Positions 46,210-56,127 of a DNA stretch of 60,553 nt are shown piece after piece. The DNA lies in NCBI GenBank assembly GCA_026984455.1, contig JALSSC010000029.1, positions 1 through 60,553 on the forward strand, read 5' to 3'. Within the stretch, counting starts at the first letter, position 1; every line of letters begins with the position of its first letter. The notes under the pieces were generated by a model, which saw only the letters and a program-made list of their open reading frames with translations, made no database searches and was not told where the DNA came from. The position numbers and the translations under genes were made by a program. Source of the DNA: Chromatiaceae bacterium. Its GTDB lineage: Bacteria > Pseudomonadota > Gammaproteobacteria > Chromatiales > Chromatiaceae.

Positions 46210-47321
46210 TCCGCGCCCTGCTGAGCCTGCTCGTCTGGTTGCTCCTGTCCCTGGCCCTGCCCCTGGCCGGGGCGGTGCTGGGCCAGATCCCGCTGGCGGA
46301 CCTCTTCGAGATCCCCTTGCGGGAACGCGCCTGGGACGCCCTGTCCCTGAGTCCGGCCCTCTACTGGGGGACCCTGGCCCTGACCACCGCCGGACTGGCC
46401 CTGCTGCTCCTGCGGCGACCGCCGCCCCGCCCACGGAGGGCGCCCACGGCGGACAATGGACGGGGATCGCTGCGCTACTGGGCCTGGCTCGGGACCGCCG
46501 CCCTGATCCTCGCCCCGACCCTGGGTCTCGGCCAGTCGCCCCACGCCGGCGAGGCCCTGTTGTGGCTGGGCGCGCTCCTGCTCCTGGACGCCCACACTCA
46601 GGCGGGCAGCGGCCACAGCCTGATCCAGGACCGCCCCCTGTATCTGCTCAGTCTGTTCCCGGCCGGGGTCTTGCTGGATGCCCTGTTGCAGTATCTCAAT
46701 CTCTTTCTGCAGAACTGGACCTACCCCCGGACCGACCTCTCGCCCGCACAGTGGGTCTTCTGGCAGGGGCTCCACGCGGGGCTGCTGCTCCCCCTGTTGC
46801 TGGTCCTGCGCCAATGGCTGGCCCAGCGCCCAACCCTGCTGCGGCTGTTCCACGACGGCCCGGCCACCGGTTTCCGGGGCGATCCCGAGCTGGGCTGGAT
46901 CCTGGTGCTGCCGGCCTGCCTGGGCCTCGCCGGCGCGGCCCTCTGGCCCGATTGGATCTATCCCCTCACCTGGTTCGCCCCCCTGCTCCTGGCCCAGGGC
47001 ATGGCCCTGATCCGTGGCCGCACCACCCTGTTCACCGGCCTCCACCACGGCAACTGGAGCCGCCCGCTCCTCACCGCCCTGGCCGCCATCGCCATCGCCC
47101 TGGCGGCCCAGGCCTGGGACCAGGCCTTCGGCCCCCAGCGGGCCTTCACCCTGCCCCTGCTCCAGGGACCGGGGATCCTCGGTCTGCCCCTGCCCGGTTA
47201 CCTGGGCGCCGTGGCCTTCGGCCTCACCGGCCTCTGGCTGGCGGATCAGGCGGGCCTCCCCTGGCGCCGGGGCAAGGAAGCCAAGGCCCCCAGGTTTCCG
47301 GTACAGATCCGCATCGGCTGA
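46206..47321 (+). CDS. Unknown polytopic membrane protein coupled to ccmI
   Basis: 371 residues, very Leu-rich, with about nine or ten predicted membrane helices. The start is a TTG overlapping the ccmI stop (TTGA), so it should be co-translated with the ccm operon. Notable conserved-looking loops are LLQYLNLFLQNWTYPRTDLS and TTLFTGLHHGNWSRP; the Asn-Trp-x-Tyr loop recalls membrane proteins that recognise polyprenyl or carotenoid-like ligands, but I cannot name a family. No Cys pair, CXXCH or WWD motif is present. Function unknown; an envelope or haem/cytochrome link is only suggested by position. Confidence 0.75.
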   Translation: MIRALLSLLVWLLLSLALPLAGAVLGQIPLADLFEIPLRERAWDALSLSPALYWGTLALTTAGLALLLLRRPPPRPRRAPTADNGRGSLRYWAWLGTAALILAPTLGLGQSPHAGEALLWLGALLLLDAHTQAGSGHSLIQDRPLYLLSLFPAGVLLDALLQYLNLFLQNWTYPRTDLSPAQWVFWQGLHAGLLLPLLLVLRQWLAQRPTLLRLFHDGPATGFRGDPELGWILVLPACLGLAGAALWPDWIYPLTWFAPLLLAQGMALIRGRTTLFTGLHHGNWSRPLLTALAAIAIALAAQAWDQAFGPQRAFTLPLLQGPGILGLPLPGYLGAVAFGLTGLWLADQAGLPWRRGKEAKAPRFPVQIRIG

Positions 47322-47330
47322 GCGGCCGCG

Positions 47331-48251
47331 ATGTTCGACGTACTCTTGCCGATGGCGGGGCTGATCCTGTGCGGCGTCGCCTGGAAGGTGCTGCGGCCCG
47401 CCGCCCTGTCCGCCGCGGAGACCCGCCGGGTGCTCACCTCCCTGGTCTATTACCTGCTGTTGCCGGCCCTGGTGCTCACCGTGCTCTGGGACGCCCCACT
47501 CGGCCGACGCACCCTGGTGATCGCCGGCTCGGCCGCCGCCGGGGTGTTGTCCGGAATGGCCCTGGGGTACGGGGTCTGCCGGTTCTGTCGCCGCACCCGG
47601 GCCCAGACCGGGGCCCTGATCCTGGCCACCGCCTTCCCCAACGCCACCTACATGGGCCTGCCGGTGCTGGAGGCCCTGTACGGCCCCTGGGCGCGCAGCA
47701 TCGCGGTCCAATACGACCTCTTCGCCTGCACCCCCCTGCTGTTCAGCGTCGGCATCCTGGTGGCCACCCGCCTCGGCACGGGGGACGGTGCGGAGCGGTC
47801 CATGCGCCAACACCTGTTGCGTATCCCGGCCCTGTGGGCGGCCCTGGCGGCCGTGCTGATGAACCTCTCCGGGTTGCCCCAACCCGAACTGGTGCGCGGG
47901 CTGTTGGGGCTGCTGGAACGCGGGGTGGTGCCGCTGATGTTGTTCGCCATCGGCCTCAGCCTGCAATGGGAGCGCAGCCGCTGGCACCTGCTGCCGAGTC
48001 TGCTCCCGGTGGTGGGCCTGAAACTGCTGGTCATCCCCGCCGTGGTCCTATGGCTGGCCGCCGGCCTGGGCTTCAGCGGCGACCTCCGCGCCGGCGTGGT
48101 GCTGGAGGCGGCCATGCCCACCATGGTCCTGGGCCTGGTGTTGTGCGAGCGCTTCAGGCTCGACGTGGGCCTCTATGCCGCGGCCGTGACCCTGACCACG
48201 GCCTCCAGCCTGGTCACCCTGCCCCTGTGGTACGCATGGTTGGAGACCTGA
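47331..48251 (+). CDS. AEC (auxin efflux carrier) family permease
   Basis: 306 residues with about ten helices. AEC features: LILCGVAWKVLRPAALSAAE, YYLLLPALVLTVLW, TAFPNATYMGLPVLEALYG (the conserved N-x2-Y/F-x-G-x-P block) and a repeat-like second half ending in AMPTMVLGLVLCERF. Bacterial members export or exchange small organic acids (malate, malonate type) or amino acids; the substrate is unknown. It starts 9 bases after the previous gene, so it closes the ccm-linked transcription unit. The following 212 bases, convergent with pyk, hold no gene I can support. Confidence 0.88.
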   Translation: MFDVLLPMAGLILCGVAWKVLRPAALSAAETRRVLTSLVYYLLLPALVLTVLWDAPLGRRTLVIAGSAAAGVLSGMALGYGVCRFCRRTRAQTGALILATAFPNATYMGLPVLEALYGPWARSIAVQYDLFACTPLLFSVGILVATRLGTGDGAERSMRQHLLRIPALWAALAAVLMNLSGLPQPELVRGLLGLLERGVVPLMLFAIGLSLQWERSRWHLLPSLLPVVGLKLLVIPAVVLWLAAGLGFSGDLRAGVVLEAAMPTMVLGLVLCERFRLDVGLYAAAVTLTTASSLVTLPLWYAWLET

Positions 48252-48463
48252 GGGACCGCGGGGGCAGCCCAGCGTCGCGCCGTGCACGGGCATGAAACTC
48301 ACAGGATGTCGAGGAGGTCCTTCCCCGGAACTTTCCGACCGCGGAACTGGGAAATGCAATCTCCCGGTTCATGCCTTCTTCAACGGCTACGGCCGTCGAA
48401 GAGGGCAAACAGATCCTTGTAGCGCACACAGCCCATCGAAAAACCCCATTCATCCACGGCCTG

Positions 48464-49909
<1,446 letters not shown>

Positions 49910-49944
49910 GGCGCAATGCCCGGCGGCTGGGAAAGTAATTGATT

Positions 49945-50106
49945 ATACCCGTCGCACGTGAATATTTCGTTTTTCGAGGGTGTTCCTCGTGCTCCTGGGC
50001 AAGGCGCGGAAGCGAGTCATAGCGGGGACTATGGCGAGCTTTCGCAACACAGCCCAGGGGTGCGAGGGGCGGCCGCAGTAGCGAAATATTTACGTGCGAC
50101 GGGTAT
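49945..50106. repeat. Structured dispersed element with terminal inverted repeats (copy 2)
   Basis: About a dozen mismatches by eye separate it from 5141-5280 over roughly 138 aligned bases. It then lacks about 42 bases, including the GGCAC hairpin, before the right terminal repeat (50083-50106). Stems retained: CGAGG/CCTCG (49975-49989), CCTGGGC/GCCCAGG (49994-50000 with 50052-50058) and GCGA/TCGC with a changed loop. It occupies the region just upstream of pyk. Confidence 0.85.
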
Positions 50107-50123
50107 ATATACCCGTCGCACGT
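50092..50123. repeat. 32-bp perfect palindrome from two abutting element ends
   Basis: The right end of copy 2 runs straight into a second left end starting at 50109 (ATACCCGTCGCACGTGGATT), giving a perfect palindrome of ACGTGCGACGGGTATA and its complement. Only about 30 bases of the second element remain (to about 50138), so it is a truncated head-to-head neighbour. Could fold into a strong cruciform or hairpin. Confidence 0.85.
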
Positions 50124-50184
50124 GGATTTTCGGCCACTACGGTCGTCCCTCGTATTCCGGGGGGCCACGGTCAAGGGGCGCGAT

Positions 50185-50475
50185 TCACAACGGACGCCTG
50201 GTCATGCGGCGATAAGTGAAGCCCGCCTCCTTGAAGAGCCGTTTCATCTGCGGCTCGGTGATCTGCACGCCTTCACGGACCTGCACCGTCACCAGGCCCT
50301 TCTCCAGATCCACATCGATCTTCTCGACGCCGTCGATCCTGGCCAGCTTCTTCTCGATGCCGTAGGCGCAGTAGGGGCAGGCCAGGCCATCCACCCGCAT
50401 CGTATATTGGCTGCCGGCGGCGAACACCGACAGGCTCCACGACAACAGAGTCGCAGCGATCGTCAGATGTCTCAT
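50185..50475 (-). CDS. Periplasmic HMA-domain metal-binding protein (MerP-like)
   Basis: 96 residues: signal peptide (RHLTIAATLLSWSLSVFAA), then one ferredoxin-like HMA domain with the metal site GLACPYCAYGIEKKL (CPYC), and EKIDVDLEKGLVTVQVREGV. The site is C-x2-C with Pro-Tyr between the cysteines. It is likely a periplasmic binder of soft metal ions. AGGAGGTGA precedes the ATG by a few bases, a near-perfect ribosome-binding site. A MerR-type promoter lies about 115 bases upstream. No P-type ATPase or regulator gene is adjacent. Confidence 0.88.
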   Translation of the reverse strand: MRHLTIAATLLSWSLSVFAAGSQYTMRVDGLACPYCAYGIEKKLARIDGVEKIDVDLEKGLVTVQVREGVQITEPQMKRLFKEAGFTYRRMTRRPL

Positions 50476-50590
50476 CTCATCACCTCCTGGGGAACATGGA
50501 TGTCACTCGAATGCGCCTTCGACATGGCCGTCGGACGTGCCGGCTCTGCATGTCACAGACCCCGGAGCATGCAAGGCCTGTCCGGCAGGG

Positions 50591-50621
50591 AGAATAGGTA
50601 CTGGAGCCGGCTCCAGGTCAA
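50591..50621 (-). promoter_or_regulatory. MerR-family (ZntR-like) promoter/operator of the HMA gene
   Basis: On the minus strand TTGACC (50616-50621) and TATTCT (50591-50596) are separated by 19 bases, the over-long spacing typical of MerR-activated promoters. The spacer region holds the perfect dyad CTGGAGCCGGCTCCAG (50601-50616), two bases away from the ZntR core CTGGAGTCGACTCCAG. The downstream gene codes for a metal-binding protein. The regulator gene is not in the window. The metal is not certain; zinc-type divalent ions are favoured by the operator. Confidence 0.75.
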
Positions 50622-50723
50622 GGCGAGTTGCATCTCCCGCCGGTCACGAGGCACAGGGGCCTTTTCCGGCATCTCCGGCGGACGTTGTCTGGTAGAATTC
50701 CGCCCTTTACCCGCCATAGCCCC

Positions 50724-52103
50724 ATGAACCAAGAAGATTCTATCGATCTCAGCCCTGTGGAACGTCGTGCCGCCGCCTCCCTCGCGGCGGTGTTCGCGGT
50801 ACGGATGCTGGGCCTGTTTCTGATCCTGCCGGTGTTCGCCCTCTACGCCGAACACCTTCCCGACACCACGCCGGTGCTTGTGGGGCTGGCCATCGGCGCC
50901 TACGGTCTCACCCAGGCCCTGCTGCAGATCCCCTTCGGCATGCTTTCGGACCGCATCGGACGCAAGCCGGTGATCCTCGGCGGCCTCCTGATATTCGCCC
51001 TCGGCAGCGTGGTGGCGGCGACCGCCGACGGGATCGGCCAGATCATCCTCGGCCGCGTCCTCCAGGGCAGCGGCGCCATTGCCGCCGCGATCCTGGCCCT
51101 GGCCGCGGACCTCACCCGGGAGCAGGTGCGGACCCGGGCCATGTCCTTCATCGGCATCAGCATCGGCATGGCCTTCGCCCTGTCGCTGCTCCTGGGACCA
51201 CTGCTGGACGCCTGGGTGGGGGTCCCCGGGATCTTCTGGATCACCGCCGGCCTGGCCCTGACGGGGGCCCTGATCGTCGCCGTCGTGGTGCCGACCCCCG
51301 CGCGGGTGCGCCGTCACCGGGACGCCGAGGCGGTGGCGGGGCAATTCGGTTTCGTGCTGCGCCAGCCGGACCTGCTGCGCCTCGACGCCAGCGTGCTCAT
51401 CCTGCACATGGGCATGACCGCGCTGTTCCTGGCCTTCCCCTTCTCCCTGGTGGATGCCGGGGTCCCGCCCCATTGGCATTGGCTGGTCTACCTGCCGGTG
51501 ATGGTCCTGGCCATGGGCGCCATGGTGCCCTTCGTGATCATCGCCGAGAAACGCCGCCGGATGCGCACCGTATTCCTCGGCGCCATCGCCGCCCTGGGCC
51601 TCGCCCAGGCCCTGTTCTGGGGGCTGGGTCACCATCTGTGGGGCCTGGTGGCCGGTCTCCTCGCCTTCTTCACCGCCTTCAACGTGCTCGAGGCCACCCT
51701 CCCTTCCTGGATATCCAAGATCGCCCCGGTCCAGGCCAAGGGGACGGCCATGGGGGTCTATTCCAGTTCCCAGTTCGTGGGGGCCTTCTTCGGCGGTCTG
51801 CTCGGCGGCTGGATGCACCATCACCTCGGCGTCGGCGGCGTCTATCTGTTCGGTCTGGGCGCCGCCCTGGTATGGTTGGCCCTGGCCGCCGGTCTGTCGG
51901 ACCCCCGCTATCTGAGCAACGAACTCCTCCCGGTCGGCGCCCTCGACCCCCGGGAGGCCGCGGATCTGGAACAGGCCCTGCGGCGGGTGCCCGGGGTGAT
52001 GGAGGCGGTGGTAGAGACCGACGAGGGCACCGCCTACCTTAAGGTGAACAAGGACCGCCTGGACCGCGAGGCACTCCACCACGTCATGGCGAACAGCGCC
52101 TGA
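50724..52103 (+). CDS. yajR: MFS transporter of the YajR type with C-terminal ferredoxin-like domain
   Basis: 459 residues, 12 helices. MFS motif A is FGMLSDRIGRKPVIL; LILPVFALYAEHLPDTTPVL and PSWISKIAPVQAKGTAMGVY are YajR-like. The C-terminal 65 residues (about 393-459) form a beta-alpha-beta-type domain (DLEQALRRVPGVMEAVVETD, then AYLKVNKDRLDREAL) matching the YAM domain of YajR, which has an HMA-like fold without metal cysteines. Substrate unknown. The ATG at 50724 fits the family start. Next to ssb, as in many Gammaproteobacteria, although the usual uvrA neighbour is missing. Confidence 0.88.
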   Translation: MNQEDSIDLSPVERRAAASLAAVFAVRMLGLFLILPVFALYAEHLPDTTPVLVGLAIGAYGLTQALLQIPFGMLSDRIGRKPVILGGLLIFALGSVVAATADGIGQIILGRVLQGSGAIAAAILALAADLTREQVRTRAMSFIGISIGMAFALSLLLGPLLDAWVGVPGIFWITAGLALTGALIVAVVVPTPARVRRHRDAEAVAGQFGFVLRQPDLLRLDASVLILHMGMTALFLAFPFSLVDAGVPPHWHWLVYLPVMVLAMGAMVPFVIIAEKRRRMRTVFLGAIAALGLAQALFWGLGHHLWGLVAGLLAFFTAFNVLEATLPSWISKIAPVQAKGTAMGVYSSSQFVGAFFGGLLGGWMHHHLGVGGVYLFGLGAALVWLALAAGLSDPRYLSNELLPVGALDPREAADLEQALRRVPGVMEAVVETDEGTAYLKVNKDRLDREALHHVMANSA

Positions 52104-52133
52104 CCCCACCACCCACACAGAGGTTGAAAAAGG

Positions 52134-52628
52134 ATGGCCAAAGGCACCGTCAACAAGGTGATTCTCATCGGTAACCTCGGGGCCGACCCCGAGACCCGCT
52201 ACATGCCCAGCGGCAGCGCGGTGGCGAATCTGCGCGTCGCCACCACCGAGACCTGGAAGGACCGCAACACCGGAGAGACCCAGGAACATACCGAATGGCA
52301 TCGGGTCGCCCTGTTCGGCAAGCTCGGCGAGATCGCCGGGCAGTACCTGCGCAAGGGTTCCAAGGTCTACATCGAAGGCCAGTTGCGGACCCGCAAGTGG
52401 CAGGGACAGGACGGCCAGGACCGTTACACCACCGAGATCCGCGCGGACAACATGCAGATGCTCGACAGCCGCGGCGGCGGGGGTGCCGCCGATTTCGACC
52501 AGGGCTACGGCCAGCCCCGCCCGGCCGCGGCCCCCCAGCCGGCACCGGCGGCCCCACCGCCCCAGCCGGCGCCGGCCCAGCCACAGACGCCGCCCGACGA
52601 GGGCTTCGACGACGACATCCCCTTCTGA
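52134..52628 (+). CDS. ssb: Single-stranded DNA-binding protein
   Basis: 164 residues. The OB fold starts [20 protein letters not shown] and includes [19 protein letters not shown] and [18 protein letters not shown] strands. A Gly/Pro/Gln/Ala-rich linker (about 110-155) is followed by the acidic protein-interaction tip DDDIPF. It coats single-stranded DNA and recruits repair proteins such as RecO (also in this window). The rfbB gene begins 11 bases downstream, so read-through is likely. Confidence 0.97.
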   Translation: MAKGTVNKVILIGNLGADPETRYMPSGSAVANLRVATTETWKDRNTGETQEHTEWHRVALFGKLGEIAGQYLRKGSKVYIEGQLRTRKWQGQDGQDRYTTEIRADNMQMLDSRGGGGAADFDQGYGQPRPAAAPQPAPAAPPPQPAPAQPQTPPDEGFDDDIPF

Positions 52629-52639
52629 GGCCCATCTCC

Positions 52640-53698
52640 ATGGAGACGATCCTGGTCACCGGCGGCGCCGGTTTCATCGGCGGCAACTTCGTCCGCTTCC
52701 TCATCGACCGGACCGCGGTACGGGTGCTCAACCTCGACCTGCTCACCTATGCCGGGAACCGGGACAGCCTCGCGGACCTGGAAGGAGACCCCCGTTACCG
52801 CTTTGTCCGGGGCGACATCGGCGATCCGGCGCTGGTCGCCCGGCTGCTGCGCGACCAGCGTCCGGACGCCATCGTCAACTTCGCCGCCGAGAGCCACGTG
52901 GACCGTTCCATCGACGGCCCGGCGGCCTTCATCCGGACCAACGTCCTCGGCACCTTCAACCTCCTCGATCAGACCCGCGCCTGGTGGAGCGGGCTGCCGG
53001 CGGACGCGCGCGAGGATTTCCGCTTCCTGCACGTCTCCACGGACGAGGTCTATGGCTCCCTGGGGAAGGAGGGGCGATTCACCGAATCCAGCCCCTATGC
53101 CCCCAACTCCCCCTATTCGGCCTCCAAGGCCGCCTCGGACCACCTGGTGCGCGCCTGGCACCACACCTATGGCCTGCCGGTGCTCACCACCAACTGCTCC
53201 AACAACTACGGTCCCTACCAGTTCCCGGAGAAGCTGATCCCATTGATGATCCTCAAGGCCCGCGCCGGCGAGCCCCTGCCCATCTACGGTGACGGCGGCA
53301 ACGTGCGCGACTGGCTCTACGTGGAGGACCACTGCCGCGCCATCTGGCGGGTGCTGGAGGCCGGCCGGCCCGGCGCGATCTACAACGTGGGCGGCGACAG
53401 CGAACGCACCAACCTGGAGGTGGTGGACACCCTCTGCGCGGTCCTCGACGAACTCCTGCCCGACTCGCCCCACCGCCCCCATGCCACCCTCAAGACCTTC
53501 GTCCCGGACCGCCCCGGCCATGACCGGCGCTATGCCATCGACGCCACCCGCCTGAAGACGGAACTGGGCTGGCGCCCCCGGGAGAGCTTCGAGAGCGGCC
53601 TCAGACACACCGTCCAGTGGTATATCGAGCATCCCCAATGGGTGCAACGGGTGATGGACGGCAGCTACCGCGGCGAACGCCTGGGGGCCGGGGCATGA
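52640..53698 (+). CDS. rfbB: dTDP-glucose 4,6-dehydratase
   Basis: 352 residues, short-chain dehydrogenase fold. NAD-binding [13 protein letters not shown] at the N-terminus, the catalytic region [11 protein letters not shown] and [20 protein letters not shown], and [20 protein letters not shown] are all present. Second step of dTDP-L-rhamnose synthesis. First of rfbBACD; overlaps rfbA by 4 bases. Confidence 0.97.
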   Translation: METILVTGGAGFIGGNFVRFLIDRTAVRVLNLDLLTYAGNRDSLADLEGDPRYRFVRGDIGDPALVARLLRDQRPDAIVNFAAESHVDRSIDGPAAFIRTNVLGTFNLLDQTRAWWSGLPADAREDFRFLHVSTDEVYGSLGKEGRFTESSPYAPNSPYSASKAASDHLVRAWHHTYGLPVLTTNCSNNYGPYQFPEKLIPLMILKARAGEPLPIYGDGGNVRDWLYVEDHCRAIWRVLEAGRPGAIYNVGGDSERTNLEVVDTLCAVLDELLPDSPHRPHATLKTFVPDRPGHDRRYAIDATRLKTELGWRPRESFESGLRHTVQWYIEHPQWVQRVMDGSYRGERLGAGA

Positions 53699-54588
53699 AG
53701 GCCACCCGCAAGGGCATCATCCTGGCCGGCGGCTCGGGGACCCGGCTCTATCCCCTCACCCGCTCCATCAGCAAGCAACTGCTGCCGGTGTACGACAAGC
53801 CCATGGTCTACTACCCCCTGGGCATCCTCATGCTTGCCGGCATCCGCGAGATCCTGGTCATCACCACCCCGCGCGACCTGCAGGCCTTCCAGGAACTCCT
53901 CGGCGACGGCGGCCAATGGGGCCTGGACCTGCGATACGCCGTCCAGCCGGAGCCGGGCGGGCTGGCCCAGGCCTTTCTCATCGCCGCCGAATTCCTGGCC
54001 GGAGGCCCCGCCTGCCTGATCCTCGGCGACAACATCTTCTACGGCCATGGCCTGGTGCGCCAGTTGCGCCAGGCCATGGCGCGGGAGGAAGGGGCCACGG
54101 TCTTCGGCTACTGGGTGCGTGATCCGGAACGCTACGGTGTGGCCGGATTCGATGCCGCGGGCAACGTGGTGAGCCTGGAAGAGAAGCCCAGGACCCCGGC
54201 CTCCAACTACGCGGTCACCGGCCTCTATTTCTACGATGGGCAGGTGGTGGACCTAACCCGCTCCCTGAAGCCCTCGGCGCATGGCGAGCTGGAGATCACC
54301 GACCTCAACCGGCGCTATCTGGAACAGGGCCGACTGTATCTGGAGCGACTCGGGCGTGGCATCGCCTGGCTCGACACCGGCACCCACGAATCGCTGATGC
54401 AGGCCGGCGACTTCATCGAGACCATCGAACAACGCCAGGGCCTCAAGGTGTGCTGTCCCGAGGAGATCGCCTTCCAGCAGGGCTGGATCGGCGCCGGGGC
54501 CCTGCGCGCCCTGGCCGGACCCTTGCGCAAGAGCGCCTACGGCGACTACCTGCTCGGCCTGCTGGAACGCACGGGAGAACCCCAATGA
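53695..54588 (+). CDS. rfbA: Glucose-1-phosphate thymidylyltransferase
   Basis: 297 residues. The nucleotidyltransferase signature [21 protein letters not shown] is complete, with [30 protein letters not shown] and [14 protein letters not shown] following. Makes dTDP-glucose from dTTP and glucose-1-phosphate, the first step of the pathway. ATGA overlaps on both sides. Confidence 0.97.
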   Translation: MKATRKGIILAGGSGTRLYPLTRSISKQLLPVYDKPMVYYPLGILMLAGIREILVITTPRDLQAFQELLGDGGQWGLDLRYAVQPEPGGLAQAFLIAAEFLAGGPACLILGDNIFYGHGLVRQLRQAMAREEGATVFGYWVRDPERYGVAGFDAAGNVVSLEEKPRTPASNYAVTGLYFYDGQVVDLTRSLKPSAHGELEITDLNRRYLEQGRLYLERLGRGIAWLDTGTHESLMQAGDFIETIEQRQGLKVCCPEEIAFQQGWIGAGALRALAGPLRKSAYGDYLLGLLERTGEPQ

Positions 54589-55145
54589 AGGTCGTCGAGA
54601 CCGCCCTCCCCGAGGTGCGCCTCATCCAGCCCCGGGTCTTCGGAGACGAACGCGGCTGGTTCATGGAGTCCTGGCAGGCCGCCCGCTACCAGGCCCTCGG
54701 CATCACCGGTCCCTTCGTCCAGGACAACCAGGCCCTCTCGGCGCGGGGCGTCCTGCGCGGGCTCCATGCCCAGAATCCCCATCCCCAGGGCAAGCTGGTG
54801 CAGGTGCTCCAGGGTGAGGTCTTCGACGTGGCGGTGGACATCCGCCGGGGCTCGCCCCGCTTCGGTCGCTGGGCCGGGGCGGTGCTCAGCGGCACGAACC
54901 ATCACCAGTTCTGGATCCCCCCGGGGTTCGCCCATGGCTACTGCGTGCTCAGCGAGGAGGCCCTGTTCAGCTACAAATGCACCGACTACTACCATCCGGC
55001 CGGGGAGTTCTCCGTCCGCTGGGACGACCCGGCGATCGGCATCCAATGGCCCCTGGCCGGGCCGCCGGTCCTCTCCGACAAGGATCGTGGCGCCCCCTTG
55101 TTGCAGGACATCCCCGATGACCGTCTCCTCCCCTACCGGCCCTGA
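54585..55145 (+). CDS. rfbC: dTDP-4-dehydrorhamnose 3,5-epimerase
   Basis: 186 residues, cupin fold. Typical blocks: [40 protein letters not shown] (with the catalytic His), [20 protein letters not shown] and [16 protein letters not shown]. Third step of dTDP-rhamnose synthesis. Overlaps rfbA by 4 bases and rfbD by 29. Confidence 0.96.
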   Translation: MKVVETALPEVRLIQPRVFGDERGWFMESWQAARYQALGITGPFVQDNQALSARGVLRGLHAQNPHPQGKLVQVLQGEVFDVAVDIRRGSPRFGRWAGAVLSGTNHHQFWIPPGFAHGYCVLSEEALFSYKCTDYYHPAGEFSVRWDDPAIGIQWPLAGPPVLSDKDRGAPLLQDIPDDRLLPYRP

Positions 55146-56031
55146 TCCCCGGCGCATCCTGGTGCTCGGCGCCACCGGCCAGGTGGGCTGGGAGCTGTTG
55201 CGCACCCTCGCCCCCCTGGGTGAGGTCCTGGGCGCCAGCCGCGACGGCCGTTTCGGCATCCGCGCCGACCTCGCCAAGGTGGTGGAACTCGGCCCCCTGC
55301 TCGACCGGACCCGTCCCGACCTGGTGGTCAATGCCGCCGCCTACACCCAGGTGGACCAGGCCGAAAGCGAACCCGACCTCGCCACCCGCATCAACGCCGA
55401 GGCCGTGGCCGAACTGGGCCGCCTGGCGGGCGCGCGCGGGCTCCCCGTGATCCATTACTCCACCGACTTCGTGTTCCCGGGCAGGGCCACGCACCCCTAC
55501 CGGGAAGACGACGCCCCCAATCCCCTCAACGTCTATGGTAAGAGCAAACTCGCCGGTGAGACCGCCCTGCTGGAGAGCGACGCCCCGGCGGTGGTGTTGC
55601 GCACCAGTTGGGTCTATGGCGCACGCGGCCACAACTTCCTGCGCACCATGCTGCGCCTGAGCCGTGAGCGTCATGAACTGCGGGTGGTGGACGATCAGAT
55701 CGGCGCCCCCACCTGGAGCCGTATGATCGCTGCCGCCACCGCCCATATCGCCGCCCGTCTCTTGCATTCCCCCCCGGACGAGTCCACCGGCCTCTATCAC
55801 CTCAGCGCCGCCGGTCACACCAGTTGGTACGGCTTCGCCCGGGCCATCCTCGATGCCAGGGGGGGGGAATGCGAACTTCACCCCATCCCCAGCGACGACT
55901 ACCCCACCCCGGCCCTCCGCCCGGCCTGGTCGGTACTGGACAACAGCCGCCTCGCCCGGACCTTCGGCCTGCGCCTGCCCGATTGGCGGCATTCCCTCGG
56001 CCAATGCCTACAGGACATGCAGGGGGAATAA
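55117..56031 (+). CDS. rfbD: dTDP-4-dehydrorhamnose reductase
   Basis: 304 residues. LVLGATGQVGWELLRTLAPL binds the dinucleotide; VNAAAYTQVDQAESEPDLA, YSTDFVFPG and YGKSKLAGE (catalytic Tyr/Lys) follow; RTSWVYGARGHNFLRTMLRL is standard. Last step to dTDP-L-rhamnose for O-antigen or exopolysaccharide. The ATG at 55117 lies inside rfbC, giving a 29-base overlap; it is the first in-frame ATG before the Rossmann motif. No glycosyltransferase genes follow; the gene is convergent with metR. Confidence 0.95.
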   Translation: MTVSSPTGPDPRRILVLGATGQVGWELLRTLAPLGEVLGASRDGRFGIRADLAKVVELGPLLDRTRPDLVVNAAAYTQVDQAESEPDLATRINAEAVAELGRLAGARGLPVIHYSTDFVFPGRATHPYREDDAPNPLNVYGKSKLAGETALLESDAPAVVLRTSWVYGARGHNFLRTMLRLSRERHELRVVDDQIGAPTWSRMIAAATAHIAARLLHSPPDESTGLYHLSAAGHTSWYGFARAILDARGGECELHPIPSDDYPTPALRPAWSVLDNSRLARTFGLRLPDWRHSLGQCLQDMQGE

Positions 56032-56127
56032 GCGGCCGACCTTTTTCCCGAACCGTAGAAGTGGGAGGGACCTTCCCTGGGGGTAGGGAGCCGGCAGCCC
56101 CGGACGGGCCGCATTCCCGCGAGACCA

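Noticed and set aside
48252..48463. Possible small gene between the AEC permease and pyk (minus strand GCVRYKDLFALFDG)
   Set aside because: The frame is under 20 residues before a stop, has no ribosome-binding site and matches nothing I recognise.
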